Source of the DNA: Phycisphaerae bacterium
GTDB lineage: Bacteria > Planctomycetota > Phycisphaerae > Sedimentisphaerales > Anaerohalosphaeraceae
Assembly (NCBI GenBank): GCA_012729675.1
Contig: JAAYCR010000025.1
Span: 79,435 to 143,434, forward strand
Direction: 5' to 3'
DNA: 64,000 bases
The notes under the pieces were generated by a model. It did not search any database. It was given only the letters and a program-made list of their open reading frames with translations, and was not told where the DNA came from. This document shows, one piece after another, positions 34,168 to 42,995 of the stretch; position 1 is the first letter of the stretch, and every line of letters starts with the position of its first letter. The translations under genes were made by a program, and so were the position numbers.

Positions 34168-35392
34168 TATCCGACTGCGTCGCCTCGGTGCGGCCGTCGG
34201 CCTTGTTTTTGCGTTCCATCAACCCTTCGAGAATGTCCTTCTTGACGGTCTCGACGGGTTTGGGTGCCTCTTGCTGATGTGGCTGGATTTTTTCGGTTTT
34301 CGGTTCGGCGGCCGGCCGGGCCGTGGCCAGTTTGTCCAACAGCGTTTTATCCGTCTGCGGACTCGGAGTGGGCACAACGTGTTCGGTCTTTGTCGCGGTT
34401 TCGGCCTTTGAGGCCGTCGCGTCCACCCGCGCCGTCACCAACTGATCGAGCAGGCTCTCGGTACGCACAATCGGCCGCGCGGCCAAAAAGCCCGTAATGC
34501 CCGTGCCCGCCCCGGCGCCGCTGGTCACTTGTTTTTGCTCCAGCGCCTGATTAACAATATTGATAAAATAGCTTTCCAGTTTATCGACCGGCTTGTGAAC
34601 GTCGCAGTTATACCCTTCTTCTTTGGCAATCGCATGAATTTTCGCGAGTGCCGCCGCACTGAGCCGACCGGTGCGAATCTCCGTCTGGTCCTGATGCTGA
34701 AGCAGCTCCCGCACCGCCCCTTCCACCTGCATTGTGCCGCCATACAGGATCCCGATGCGGTCGCAGATATCCTCCACATCCGCCAGTAAATGGCTGCACA
34801 GCAGAATCGTCTTGCCCCGCCGCGCCAGCTCGACAAACAAATCTTTCATCTGCCGCGTGCCCATCGGATCCATCCCCGCCGTCGGCTCGTCCAAAATCAG
34901 CAGGTCGGGGTCGTTGATCAGCGCCTGCGCCAGCCCGATGCGCCGTGCCATTCCCTTGGAAAACGTCCCCACCGGCCGGTTGCCCATCCCCGTCAGCCCC
35001 ACCATCTCCAACAGCGTCTCGATGCGTTCTTTGCGGACTTCGCGGGGCAGGCCGAAAATACGCCCGTAAAAATCCAGCGTCTCCCGCGCCGTCAAATACC
35101 GGTACAAATAGGACTCTTCAGGCAGATAACCGACGCGAGACGAGATGTCCGGATCGTCGCACATCCCCCCCAGCACAAACGCATGTCCTTTGGTCGGACG
35201 CAGCAGATTGAGAATCATCTTAATCGTGGTCGTCTTGCCCGAACCGTTGGGGCCGAGAAACCCGTATATCTCGTTATAGCCGATCTGAAGATCCAGGCCA
35301 TCGACCGCCACCACCTTGGCGCGTCCCCACCAGTCGGGAAACACCTTGGTCAAAGCAACCGTTTCTATCGCGTAGGCATTTTCAGCAGACAC
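34142..35392 (-). CDS. ABC transporter ATP-binding protein with long C-terminal extension
   Basis: This 416-residue protein has a standard ATPase core (1-235): Walker A FLGPNGSGKTTTIKMIL, signature FSKGMARRIGLAQALI, Walker B LLILDEPTAGMDP, and a switch His in LLCSHLLADVED. About 170 extra residues follow. They hold an ordered segment to about 290, then a low-complexity Pro/Thr/Lys-rich tail in which a short motif recurs (LLDQLVTAR, LLDKLATAR, then DILEGLMERK). The overlap with the permease gene shows they are one transporter. The tail might bind other proteins of the operon (inference). Confidence 0.92.
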   Translation of the reverse strand: MSAENAYAIETVALTKVFPDWWGRAKVVAVDGLDLQIGYNEIYGFLGPNGSGKTTTIKMILNLLRPTKGHAFVLGGMCDDPDISSRVGYLPEESYLYRYLTARETLDFYGRIFGLPREVRKERIETLLEMVGLTGMGNRPVGTFSKGMARRIGLAQALINDPDLLILDEPTAGMDPMGTRQMKDLFVELARRGKTILLCSHLLADVEDICDRIGILYGGTMQVEGAVRELLQHQDQTEIRTGRLSAAALAKIHAIAKEEGYNCDVHKPVDKLESYFINIVNQALEQKQVTSGAGAGTGITGFLAARPIVRTESLLDQLVTARVDATASKAETATKTEHVVPTPSPQTDKTLLDKLATARPAAEPKTEKIQPHQQEAPKPVETVKKDILEGLMERKNKADGRTEATQSDNDNEGRHA

Positions 35393-35435
35393 TGTCTATC
35401 ACTCCGCTATATTCACACACTCTCATTACCATAAC

Positions 35436-37424
35436 TCAAACACCGCTTCGCGGCCCGCTCGGCACATGCGGATCCAGGTGTTCGCCGTACCGCACCAGCC
35501 GGGCGCTGTTAAAGACCACCACCACCGCCCCGCCCAGATGCAGCACCGCGGCGACAATCACCGGCAGCCACCCCACCGCCGCGGCAATAATTCCCAACAG
35601 AATAAACATTACCCCGAACCCCAGATTCTGGTTGATGACGGTGCGGGTCTTGCGCGACAAATGTATCAAAAACGGCAGCCGCCGCAGGTCGTCGCTCATC
35701 AGCGCAATCGACGCCGAGTTGATCGCCACATCGCTGCCGGCCGCCCCCATCGCGATCCCCAAATCTCCCGCCGCCAGCGCCGGCGCATCATTGATGCCGT
35801 CGCCGACCACCGCCACAATATGCCCTTCCTGCCGGATCTGTTCGACCACCGCCAGCTTGTCCTGCGGCAGGCAGTGCGCCTTAAAGTCCGTACAGCCCAG
35901 CTCCGCCGAAACGCGGTTGGCCACCTCGCCCCGGTCGCCGGTCAGCATCGTCACCCGACGCACCTGCGAATCGAACAACTCGGCAACCGCCTGCTTGGCT
36001 TCCGGCCGCGCCTTGTCCTGTAAGCCGACCCAGCCGACGCACACACCGTCGGCGGCGACATACAGCGTGCTGAACCCCTGTTCTTCGTGCAGCGACGGGT
36101 CCGACACCGTCGAAACGTCAATGCCCTTTTCCTTCAAAAAGCTGTCGCGTCCCACCAGCACCGTACGCCCGGAAACCGTCGCCGTCACGCCCTTGCCCGG
36201 CGTCTCTTCAAACGCTTCGGCGGGTGAAAAGATCACATTGGCCTCTTTGGCCAAATTCACCACCGCCCGTGCGGCCGGGTGCTTGCTCATCTGCTCGGCC
36301 GAGGCCGTCAGCGCCAGCATTTCGGCCGGTTCGACGTCCGCCGCCGGCTCCAGTTTGGTCACATAGAGCTGCCCCGTCGTCAGTGTACCGGTCTTGTCAA
36401 ACACCACCGCCGTAATTTTGCCCGCGATCTCCAGCAGCGAAACATTCTTGACCAGAATGCCCAGCCGAGCCGCTGCCGACAGCGCCGCCACCATCGCCGT
36501 CGGCGTCGCCAGAATCAGCGGACACGGACACGAAATCACCAGCGCCGCAATCGAGCGGGTCATATCTTTGGTAAAGAAATAGATGATCAGGCTGATCATC
36601 AGAACCGTCGGAATGTACCACTTGACGTACTGGTCGATCATCCGCATGATCGGCAATTGCGTCTTCTCGGCGGCCATGATCAACTGCTGCACCTTCCCCA
36701 GCGTCGTATCCTGTCCGGCCTTGGTCACTTCGATATCCAGCACGCCCGTCAGGTTGGTCGTTCCCGCAAACACCATCATCCCTACGACCTTATCGACCGG
36801 CAGCGATTCGCCGGTGATGGTCGCCTCGTTAACCGTACTCAGGCCGCGTGTGATCTGCCCGTCAGCGGGAATATTGTCGCCCGGCCGCACCCGCACCACA
36901 TCCCCCGCGGCCAGTGTGCTGACCTTGACCTCCACTTCGCTGCCTTCGGCGGTCAGCCGATGCGCCGTCGTCGGCGTCAGCTTGATCAGCGATTCGATCG
37001 ACGCCCGCGCCCCCAGCGCCGTGCGCGTCTCCAGCAATTCGGCCAACAGCATAATAAACGCCACCGTCCCGGCCTCGACATACTGGCCGATGGCAAACGC
37101 GGCAATGACCGCCAGCGCCACCAATTCGTCCATGTGCATATGGCCGTGAAGAACCCCTTCAATGGCATGAAGAACAATCGGCAGACCCAGCAAAATCGCT
37201 CCGACCAGCGCCATCATCCCGCTCAAATCATGACTGGACGGCCCATACAACCAGGAAAAGATATCAAGATTCACAAGAATACTGTTGAGAATCAGCACCC
37301 CGCCCGCCAGCGTCCCGAACAACGCCAGGCTGACGCGAAACTGCTTGTGTTCCATATCGGCGTGTTCGGCCAGCGTCGCCTCATCAAATTCCGTTGCCTT
37401 GATTTGTAAATGATTATGTCCCAT
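35436..37424 (-). CDS. P1B-type heavy-metal translocating ATPase without HMA domain
   Basis: This 662-residue pump has the P-type signatures: actuator TITGESLPVDKV, phosphorylation site FDKTGTLTTG, the soft-metal HP motif in MSKHPAARAV, and GDGINDAPALAAGDLGIAMG. The metal-binding membrane motif is CPC (ALVISCPCPLILATPTA). The last helix has LHLGGAVVVVFNSARL, with His where Zn/Cd pumps usually have Asp, so ion specificity is uncertain (Cu, Zn, Cd or Co). Instead of an HMA domain, the N-terminus has scattered His (MGHNHLQ, EHADMEHK). It is 45 bases downstream of the HflK-like gene. Confidence 0.93.
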   Translation of the reverse strand: MGHNHLQIKATEFDEATLAEHADMEHKQFRVSLALFGTLAGGVLILNSILVNLDIFSWLYGPSSHDLSGMMALVGAILLGLPIVLHAIEGVLHGHMHMDELVALAVIAAFAIGQYVEAGTVAFIMLLAELLETRTALGARASIESLIKLTPTTAHRLTAEGSEVEVKVSTLAAGDVVRVRPGDNIPADGQITRGLSTVNEATITGESLPVDKVVGMMVFAGTTNLTGVLDIEVTKAGQDTTLGKVQQLIMAAEKTQLPIMRMIDQYVKWYIPTVLMISLIIYFFTKDMTRSIAALVISCPCPLILATPTAMVAALSAAARLGILVKNVSLLEIAGKITAVVFDKTGTLTTGQLYVTKLEPAADVEPAEMLALTASAEQMSKHPAARAVVNLAKEANVIFSPAEAFEETPGKGVTATVSGRTVLVGRDSFLKEKGIDVSTVSDPSLHEEQGFSTLYVAADGVCVGWVGLQDKARPEAKQAVAELFDSQVRRVTMLTGDRGEVANRVSAELGCTDFKAHCLPQDKLAVVEQIRQEGHIVAVVGDGINDAPALAAGDLGIAMGAAGSDVAINSASIALMSDDLRRLPFLIHLSRKTRTVINQNLGFGVMFILLGIIAAAVGWLPVIVAAVLHLGGAVVVVFNSARLVRYGEHLDPHVPSGPRSGV

Positions 37425-37469
37425 ACGGCTTTCTCAAAATCGTTTTGTTTCGTCGGTTGTTACTATCGC

Positions 37470-38759
37470 TTACCGTCCGCTGCCGTCCTGCTGGTCAGGT
37501 TGAGGTCGGCGAATCTGCGGATCGCGATTGATCAATACGCGCACCTCGCGGCTTTGTCCGCCCGTGGCGGGCTGAATAAGAATCTTCTCTTCAGCGCCCG
37601 CCAGGACTTCCTCAATGGCGTCCTGATAGATCTTCTGCAAGACCAGTTCCGGCCGTTTGCGATATTCCGGCAGCAGGTTTTCCAGGTACTCCGCGTTGGC
37701 CTTGGCCTCTTCCACCACACGGGTTCGGTACGCCCTGGCCTCGGCGATCAGCGTCTGCGCCTGGCCGGTCAGTTTGGCGACTTCTTCGGCCTGTTGTTCC
37801 TGCGTCAGATTCGCGTCGCGCAGCGTCCGAAGGACTCGTTCCGCCCCCGGGCCGCCGGTTTCCGTCAGCAGACGTTCCTGATAAGACCGGGCTTCAGTTT
37901 CCATCTGAGAACGTTCCTGGCGGGCACGATTGGAGGCCTGAAACGCCTCATCGACCTGACGCGGCCAGACGATGCGGTCGGCCCGCACCGCGTCGATCTC
38001 AAGACCGCTGCCGATGTCGTCCAACTTGCGCTGCAAAGTGTTTTTGACGTCCACCGCAATGTCGGTTCGGCTTCGCACCGCGTCGTCAATGCTGTACTTG
38101 ACCAGCGTCGATACGATGGCATTCGACGCCAAACTATTCAGGAGCGGCTCAACTGTCTCGGCCGCCGCATCCAGAAAATCCTCGCCCGGCTGACGCGGCC
38201 GTACATAAACGGTCTCAAAAAAATCCACCGGCGAACGGACGTAATACGTCACCACCCAGCGTGAATGAACGATGTTATAGTCCGCGCCGGCCTGACCTGT
38301 TTGCTGATCGTTGCGCGTCAGGTTGTAACCGTCCTGCAGCGGATTCAGGGGTCCGGTCACATCCCGTCGCGGCGCCTGCCCCAGCCGTTCCTGTTCGGTT
38401 TCAAAGTACCAGAACGAATCAATCGCCAGCGATTGAATGTGCTTTACGGAAATGCGAATCACCTCACTGATCGGTTCGGGAAACGCAAATTTCAGCCCCG
38501 GTCGCAGGATGCGGGATTCGCCCTCGCCGCGGAACTTGCCGAATTGCAGCACCAGCGCCTCTTCGTTCTGCTGAACGCGAAACACGCCGCTGAAGAGAAA
38601 CAGCACCACAAGCAAAACCATGATGATTTTCAAAATCACAAAGCTGTGACGAAGCGCGTTGGTCAGCGATTGACCCGCCGGATCCAGTTCGTCAATCCGG
38701 GCAGCCTGGAGTTCATCCGGCGATTGACCGGGAGAATGATGTTCGTGTGTATGTGCCAT
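37470..38759 (-). CDS. HflK-like SPFH/band 7 membrane protein
   Basis: This 429-residue protein begins with a His-rich tip (MAHTHEHHS), has one membrane helix (about 42-62, LKIIMVLLVVLFLFSGV), then the SPFH domain (NEEALVLQFGKFRGEGESRILRPGLKFAFPEPI through WVVTYYVRSPVDFF) and a long coiled coil. The C-terminus is Pro/Gln-rich. A DUF-like insert at about 120-160 (YFETEQERLGQAPRRD) is longer than in E. coli HflK. HflK and HflC form a membrane cage around FtsH; no ftsH is in the window. Here it is cotranscribed with HflC-like and metal-ATPase genes. Confidence 0.88.
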   Translation of the reverse strand: MAHTHEHHSPGQSPDELQAARIDELDPAGQSLTNALRHSFVILKIIMVLLVVLFLFSGVFRVQQNEEALVLQFGKFRGEGESRILRPGLKFAFPEPISEVIRISVKHIQSLAIDSFWYFETEQERLGQAPRRDVTGPLNPLQDGYNLTRNDQQTGQAGADYNIVHSRWVVTYYVRSPVDFFETVYVRPRQPGEDFLDAAAETVEPLLNSLASNAIVSTLVKYSIDDAVRSRTDIAVDVKNTLQRKLDDIGSGLEIDAVRADRIVWPRQVDEAFQASNRARQERSQMETEARSYQERLLTETGGPGAERVLRTLRDANLTQEQQAEEVAKLTGQAQTLIAEARAYRTRVVEEAKANAEYLENLLPEYRKRPELVLQKIYQDAIEEVLAGAEEKILIQPATGGQSREVRVLINRDPQIRRPQPDQQDGSGR

Positions 38760-38777
38760 AGTCGTCCTTCCCGCCGC

Positions 38778-39686
38778 TTAGTCGTTGGTCGAAGTTTGTT
38801 GTGACTGGAACGAGGGCAATTCTTTCAGCAAATGAATCGGCTCGGTTTCCACCCCCAGCACAATCGTACTCCGCTCTTTGAGTATCTTTTTAAGCGCCTC
38901 GATGTCCCGCAGGAACATCGCCAACTCCGGATCGGCCTCCAGCATCTGATAATACCGGGCCGCTTCGGCGTCGCCGGTCCCGCGAATGGCTTTGGCCTGC
39001 GAGTCCGCCACCGCCAGCAATTCTTTCTGCATCGCATCCGCGTCGCTGCGAATGCCCTCGGCCTCGGAGTTACCCGCTGCCAGAATCGAATCGGTGCGGC
39101 GTTTGCGGTCGGCCTTCATCCGTTCGAACACCTTTTCCGTCACCCGTTCCGGAATCATCAACCGCTTGATGCCCACCGTCTGGATTTCCATCCCGTACTG
39201 CGTCAGTGCATGCTCGGCGATTTCGTCCCGCATTTGCGCTTCAATCTGCTCAAACCGAATGTGTTCCGGGTCGGTATTGACAAACTCGCTGAAATGGTGC
39301 CGCCCGATCACAGAGTTCTGCGTGTTTCGCAGCAGGCTGCGCAGCTTGTCTTCGGCGCTGGTCAGGTCCTGCACCGCCACGAGATAACGCTCCGGGTCGG
39401 CGATCCGCCAGATCACATAGCTGTTGACAATGATCGGCTCGTTGCCCGCGGTGTTGGTCTCTTCCAGAACGCCTTCATACAGCCGGCTGCGCGAATCAAA
39501 CCGATGTACCCGGTCAATCGGCGGAGGAAACTTGACATACAGTCCCGGCTCGATGATACGCCGTATCGGCTGGCCGAAACGCGTCACCGTGACCGTTTCA
39601 GTCTCACGCACCTGAAAGACCACCATAAACGACACCAGCGCCAGCACCACCACCACGACACTCAAAAACACCCAAAAATTCTTCAT
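38778..39686 (-). CDS. HflC-like SPFH/band 7 membrane protein
   Basis: This 302-residue protein has an N-terminal membrane helix (NFWVFLSVVVVVLALVSFMVVFQV) and the HflC order: TVTRFGQPIRRIIEPGLYVKFPPPIDRVHRFDSRSRLYEG, VIWRIADPERYL, then KVFERMKADRKRRTDSILAAGNSEAEGIRSDADA, the helical stalk typical of HflC. Length and layout match the family well. It pairs with the HflK-like product encoded 18 bases downstream; the order C then K is the reverse of E. coli. Confidence 0.9.
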   Translation of the reverse strand: MKNFWVFLSVVVVVLALVSFMVVFQVRETETVTVTRFGQPIRRIIEPGLYVKFPPPIDRVHRFDSRSRLYEGVLEETNTAGNEPIIVNSYVIWRIADPERYLVAVQDLTSAEDKLRSLLRNTQNSVIGRHHFSEFVNTDPEHIRFEQIEAQMRDEIAEHALTQYGMEIQTVGIKRLMIPERVTEKVFERMKADRKRRTDSILAAGNSEAEGIRSDADAMQKELLAVADSQAKAIRGTGDAEAARYYQMLEADPELAMFLRDIEALKKILKERSTIVLGVETEPIHLLKELPSFQSQQTSTND

Positions 39687-39748
39687 CGTTTCATTACCTC
39701 GTTATGAATACTGAATCTCTCTAAGACAATGTTATATCGAACCGTTGT

Positions 39749-41803
39749 TCACTGCTGGTCCATCTCAAAATCCAACAGCGACTGTGTCAATCGTTCCTGT
39801 AAATCCACAATATAAACCTGCATGTCCGCGTCATCGGCCACAACGACATATTTGCGAATAGTGTCCAGCGCCTCTTCCAGGGCCGCCAGCCGCAGCAGCC
39901 GCGGATACAACTCCGGCGCGGCGGCATGGGCCTGGTACTGCCCGCTGAAACGCAGCCCCTCCCCTTTGGCGGCGGCCACTTTTGCAAAGGCATCCGACTC
40001 GGCCCCGCGCAGCGTCGTAAAGACTTTGCCGCGCGCCTGTCGGAACGCATCGAGCAGTTCGGCACGCAGTGCCTCGGCACGCTCCGTATTCTGCTCCTGA
40101 CGCGCCTTGCCGAACGCCACCGCCAGATCATACAGGGCTTCGACGCGGTCAATCGAACCGGCCAACTCCGTCAATACCCGATTGCTGTCGGCCTGTGCGT
40201 TCAATACCGCCGCCTGCTGCTGCTGCACCGCCGCAACCACATCCTGATACTCCGGCACCACCGCCGGCGGAGGATGAATGCCCTGAAGCCCTAAAAACAC
40301 AATCTCAACGCCCAGCCCCGCCCGGTCCGCCGCGGCCTGAATACGCCGCTCCAACTCGTGCGCCGCTTCAAGACGGCCCGCCCCGAGTAAGTTCTTGCCG
40401 ACCGCCCCGGACGCGGCCGATTCATCGTCCATCGCCTCGACGCGGGCGCTGGCCGCAAAACGCACCAGTTCGCGATAACAGATCGCCTCAAGAGTTTTGT
40501 CGGGATACTCATGAGTATATAAATACGCACGAAGGTCGCGAATGCGATAATGGATCGGAATGTTGGCCCGTATAATGCTCACCGGCGCCGTCCCGTCTTC
40601 CGCCTCCGTCTCGGTATGGGTCGCCATCAGCAAATCGTATTCTTCGATATGATGCTCCTCGCCCCACAACAGAGCTTTTTGTCGGGCCTCCGCCGTATCC
40701 TCCATGCGATAGCCGATCTTGAGTTCCTGAATACGATCGACCGGATGGACATACGCAATCTCAAGCGGCCACGGCAGCTTAAATGCCAGCCCCGACGCTA
40801 TTTCACGGCCTCCCCGCTCGGCGTCCGGCGATCCAAACCGCTCGATAACCGCCGCCTGCCCCGGCCCGACCACCACCACGCTGCTCATCAGGTAAAGCGT
40901 CACCGCCGCAAACAAAATCAGCGGCATAATCGCCTTTTCAAGCAGCCGGTAAAACCACGTCTGCGACACCTGAAACCCGAACTGGTAATCCAGCGTGTGC
41001 GCAACCGTATGCAAAATCCCGCCCGGCTCGCTGAACATCCCCAGCAGGCGACTGTCAAACGCCGCCCGGCTGTACTGCCCCGCCACACGCGGACGATAAA
41101 TATCAAAAATTGTATTCAGTACCGTTTCGGCCCCCAGCAGAATCAGCAGGCCCGGTATGATATATTCGACGACGCGAATAAAAATGAAATATTTAAACTG
41201 TGACAGGGCAAGCCCGATCGCCAGCAAAAACCCGATCACTGCGCCCGCCAGCAGATAACTCCCGCCCGCCCGCAGCGGCTTCCAGTCCGCCTGACTGCTC
41301 ATCCCCGATGCGTAGCGGCTGAACAAAAACAGCAGGAACGCCACCACCACCATCAGCACCGCCCCCAGCAACGGATTGGCCGGCGTCCAGTCCACCACCC
41401 CAAACACCTTGCTTCTATAAAGGGCCAGGCCCACAAGGATTTGATAAATTGCAATCGCCAGTCCGGCCAGCGGAATGAACCATTTCTCCAGCATCACCAA
41501 CCGCTTCTGGGCCACCGCCAGCAGCGCCGCCCGATCCCCGCCGGATGTAAAGATCGTCCCCTTTCGATCGGACTTGGCAAGCTGAGCCATATCCAGTTTT
41601 TCCTGCTCCGCCATCAGCCGATGCCTGAACTGGATCATCAGCACGAGCCAGAGCATCGCAGAAGACAGCATCAGCCAACTGAGCAGATAGACTCCCAGAA
41701 ACTGCTGAAATGCCCCGAAAAGGAGCGTACTGATAAAAAAGACAAAACTGACGACTAACGCGATAAGTGAAACCGTTCCGGCCTTCCTCAGCGATTCTGT
41801 CAT
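39749..41803 (-). CDS. Polytopic SPFH domain protein (large)
   Basis: This 684-residue protein has about seven membrane helices before its SPFH domain: segments near 13-35, 37-58, 92-113, 130-150, 172-192, 198-222 and 295-315. The SPFH part starts after the last helix: VVVVGPGQAAVIERFGSPDAERGGREIASGLAFKLPWPLE, then PVSIIRANIPIHYRIRDLRAYLY and EAICYRELVRFAAS. A long Ala/Glu/Gln-rich coiled coil follows. It resembles HflK at the SPFH level, but the polytopic front half is unusual. It is the first gene of the SPFH/P-ATPase/ABC operon. Confidence 0.83.
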   Translation of the reverse strand: MTESLRKAGTVSLIALVVSFVFFISTLLFGAFQQFLGVYLLSWLMLSSAMLWLVLMIQFRHRLMAEQEKLDMAQLAKSDRKGTIFTSGGDRAALLAVAQKRLVMLEKWFIPLAGLAIAIYQILVGLALYRSKVFGVVDWTPANPLLGAVLMVVVAFLLFLFSRYASGMSSQADWKPLRAGGSYLLAGAVIGFLLAIGLALSQFKYFIFIRVVEYIIPGLLILLGAETVLNTIFDIYRPRVAGQYSRAAFDSRLLGMFSEPGGILHTVAHTLDYQFGFQVSQTWFYRLLEKAIMPLILFAAVTLYLMSSVVVVGPGQAAVIERFGSPDAERGGREIASGLAFKLPWPLEIAYVHPVDRIQELKIGYRMEDTAEARQKALLWGEEHHIEEYDLLMATHTETEAEDGTAPVSIIRANIPIHYRIRDLRAYLYTHEYPDKTLEAICYRELVRFAASARVEAMDDESAASGAVGKNLLGAGRLEAAHELERRIQAAADRAGLGVEIVFLGLQGIHPPPAVVPEYQDVVAAVQQQQAAVLNAQADSNRVLTELAGSIDRVEALYDLAVAFGKARQEQNTERAEALRAELLDAFRQARGKVFTTLRGAESDAFAKVAAAKGEGLRFSGQYQAHAAAPELYPRLLRLAALEEALDTIRKYVVVADDADMQVYIVDLQERLTQSLLDFEMDQQ

Positions 41804-41850
41804 AGCGTATTCCCGAAAATTACAGTGAACTTTTACGGCTTTGTGTACCT

Positions 41851-41856
41851 ATTATA
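41851..41856 (-). promoter_or_regulatory. Candidate -10 for the SPFH operon
   Basis: TATAAT on the minus strand lies about 48 bases before the start codon of the large SPFH gene. No well-spaced TTGACA-like box is evident, so this is tentative. Confidence 0.3.
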
Positions 41857-41904
41857 AGAAAAGAAAAAACTATACATATTATCAACCAAATTGCAAGCGG
41901 CGGC

Positions 41905-41933
41905 TTTACAAAAATGCCGATTTGTGATAGATA
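41905..41933 (+). promoter_or_regulatory. Candidate promoter for the divergent ABC-2 permease gene
   Basis: TTTACA (41905-41910) and TAGATA (41928-41933) are 17 bases apart and 46 bases before the GTG start. Together with the opposing -10 candidate this makes a shared divergent control region. Confidence 0.35.
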
Positions 41934-41978
41934 ATAGTCAACTTGCGTTCATTGGTACAGAACTTTTAAGGAAATAAC

Positions 41979-42986
41979 GTGCTAAATCGACTGCTTATCA
42001 TTGCCAAAAATACGTTCATTGAAACGCTTCGGCAACCCATTTACGGTATCATCATCATTTTCGCGCTCATGCTGATGGTCTTGGCCCCGACCGTCAGCAT
42101 GTACACCCTCGATGAAGACATCAAACTCCTGCGCGAATTAGGACTTTCTACGCTCTTTCTGGCGGGTTTGTTCATCGCCGTTTTTTCCGCCACCGGAGCC
42201 ATCACTGAAGAAATCGAGACCGGAACCATCACCACCGTCCTGTCCAAACCCATCAGCCGCCCGGTCTTTGTCGTCGGCAAATTCCTCGGCCTCTCCGGAG
42301 CCGTCGCCCTGGCCCACCTGATCTGCACCATCGCCTATCTGATGGCCATCCGACACGGCGTCCTCGAACGAGCGACCGACGAAGTGGATTGGACCGTCAT
42401 CATCGCCGGCGGCGGAGCCATCCTCCTGACATTCATCCTAACTGCCTTTTTAAACTATACTTACGACTGGAATTTCCCGGCCACCGCAATCACAATCGCC
42501 GCAATAACGCTGAGCACAGGCATCCTTTTTCTCGCTATTGTTGATGACGAATGGCATATAAATCCCGCCGGCAGTCAGTTCACCGCCTTTGACATTTACG
42601 CCTCCATCCTGCTCTGGCTGGCACTGATAACGCTGGTGGCGCTGGCGGTACTCTTCTCCACCCGGTTCAACGTCGTAGTCACCCTGACCTGCTGCGTGGG
42701 CGTGTTTCTGCTGGGGCTGATCAGCGACTGGGTCTTTGGCCGGTTCGCCGCCCGAAACCTCTCCGACCCCGCCTACGAACTCACCGACCAAATCGGCATT
42801 ATCTTGGCCAGAATCGGGACAGTTGTCGTCCCCAATCTCCAAATCTACTGGGTCAGCGACGCCATCTATGAAACCGGCGTCGTCCCCGCCCCCTACCTCC
42901 TCGTCGCGCTCGGCTACACGGTCCTCTACACCGCCGGCATCCTCGCCATCGCCATCGCCTGCTTCCAAAAACGCCAAATCGGATAA
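41979..42986 (+). CDS. ABC-2 type transporter permease, divergent from the SPFH operon
   Basis: This 335-residue protein has about six to seven membrane helices. The N-terminal amphipathic piece (LNRLLIIAKNTFIETLRQPIYGIIIIFALMLM) and the coupling segment GAITEEIETGTITTVLSKPISRPVFVVGKFLG are typical of ABC-2 permeases that lack their own ATPase. No ATPase gene is adjacent on this strand, so it may use the ATPase of the divergent operon 7 kb away or one elsewhere (inference). The start is GTG 41979, with TAAGGA nine bases ahead. Confidence 0.88.
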   Translation: MLNRLLIIAKNTFIETLRQPIYGIIIIFALMLMVLAPTVSMYTLDEDIKLLRELGLSTLFLAGLFIAVFSATGAITEEIETGTITTVLSKPISRPVFVVGKFLGLSGAVALAHLICTIAYLMAIRHGVLERATDEVDWTVIIAGGGAILLTFILTAFLNYTYDWNFPATAITIAAITLSTGILFLAIVDDEWHINPAGSQFTAFDIYASILLWLALITLVALAVLFSTRFNVVVTLTCCVGVFLLGLISDWVFGRFAARNLSDPAYELTDQIGIILARIGTVVVPNLQIYWVSDAIYETGVVPAPYLLVALGYTVLYTAGILAIAIACFQKRQIG

Positions 42987-42995
42987 ACAGTACCG

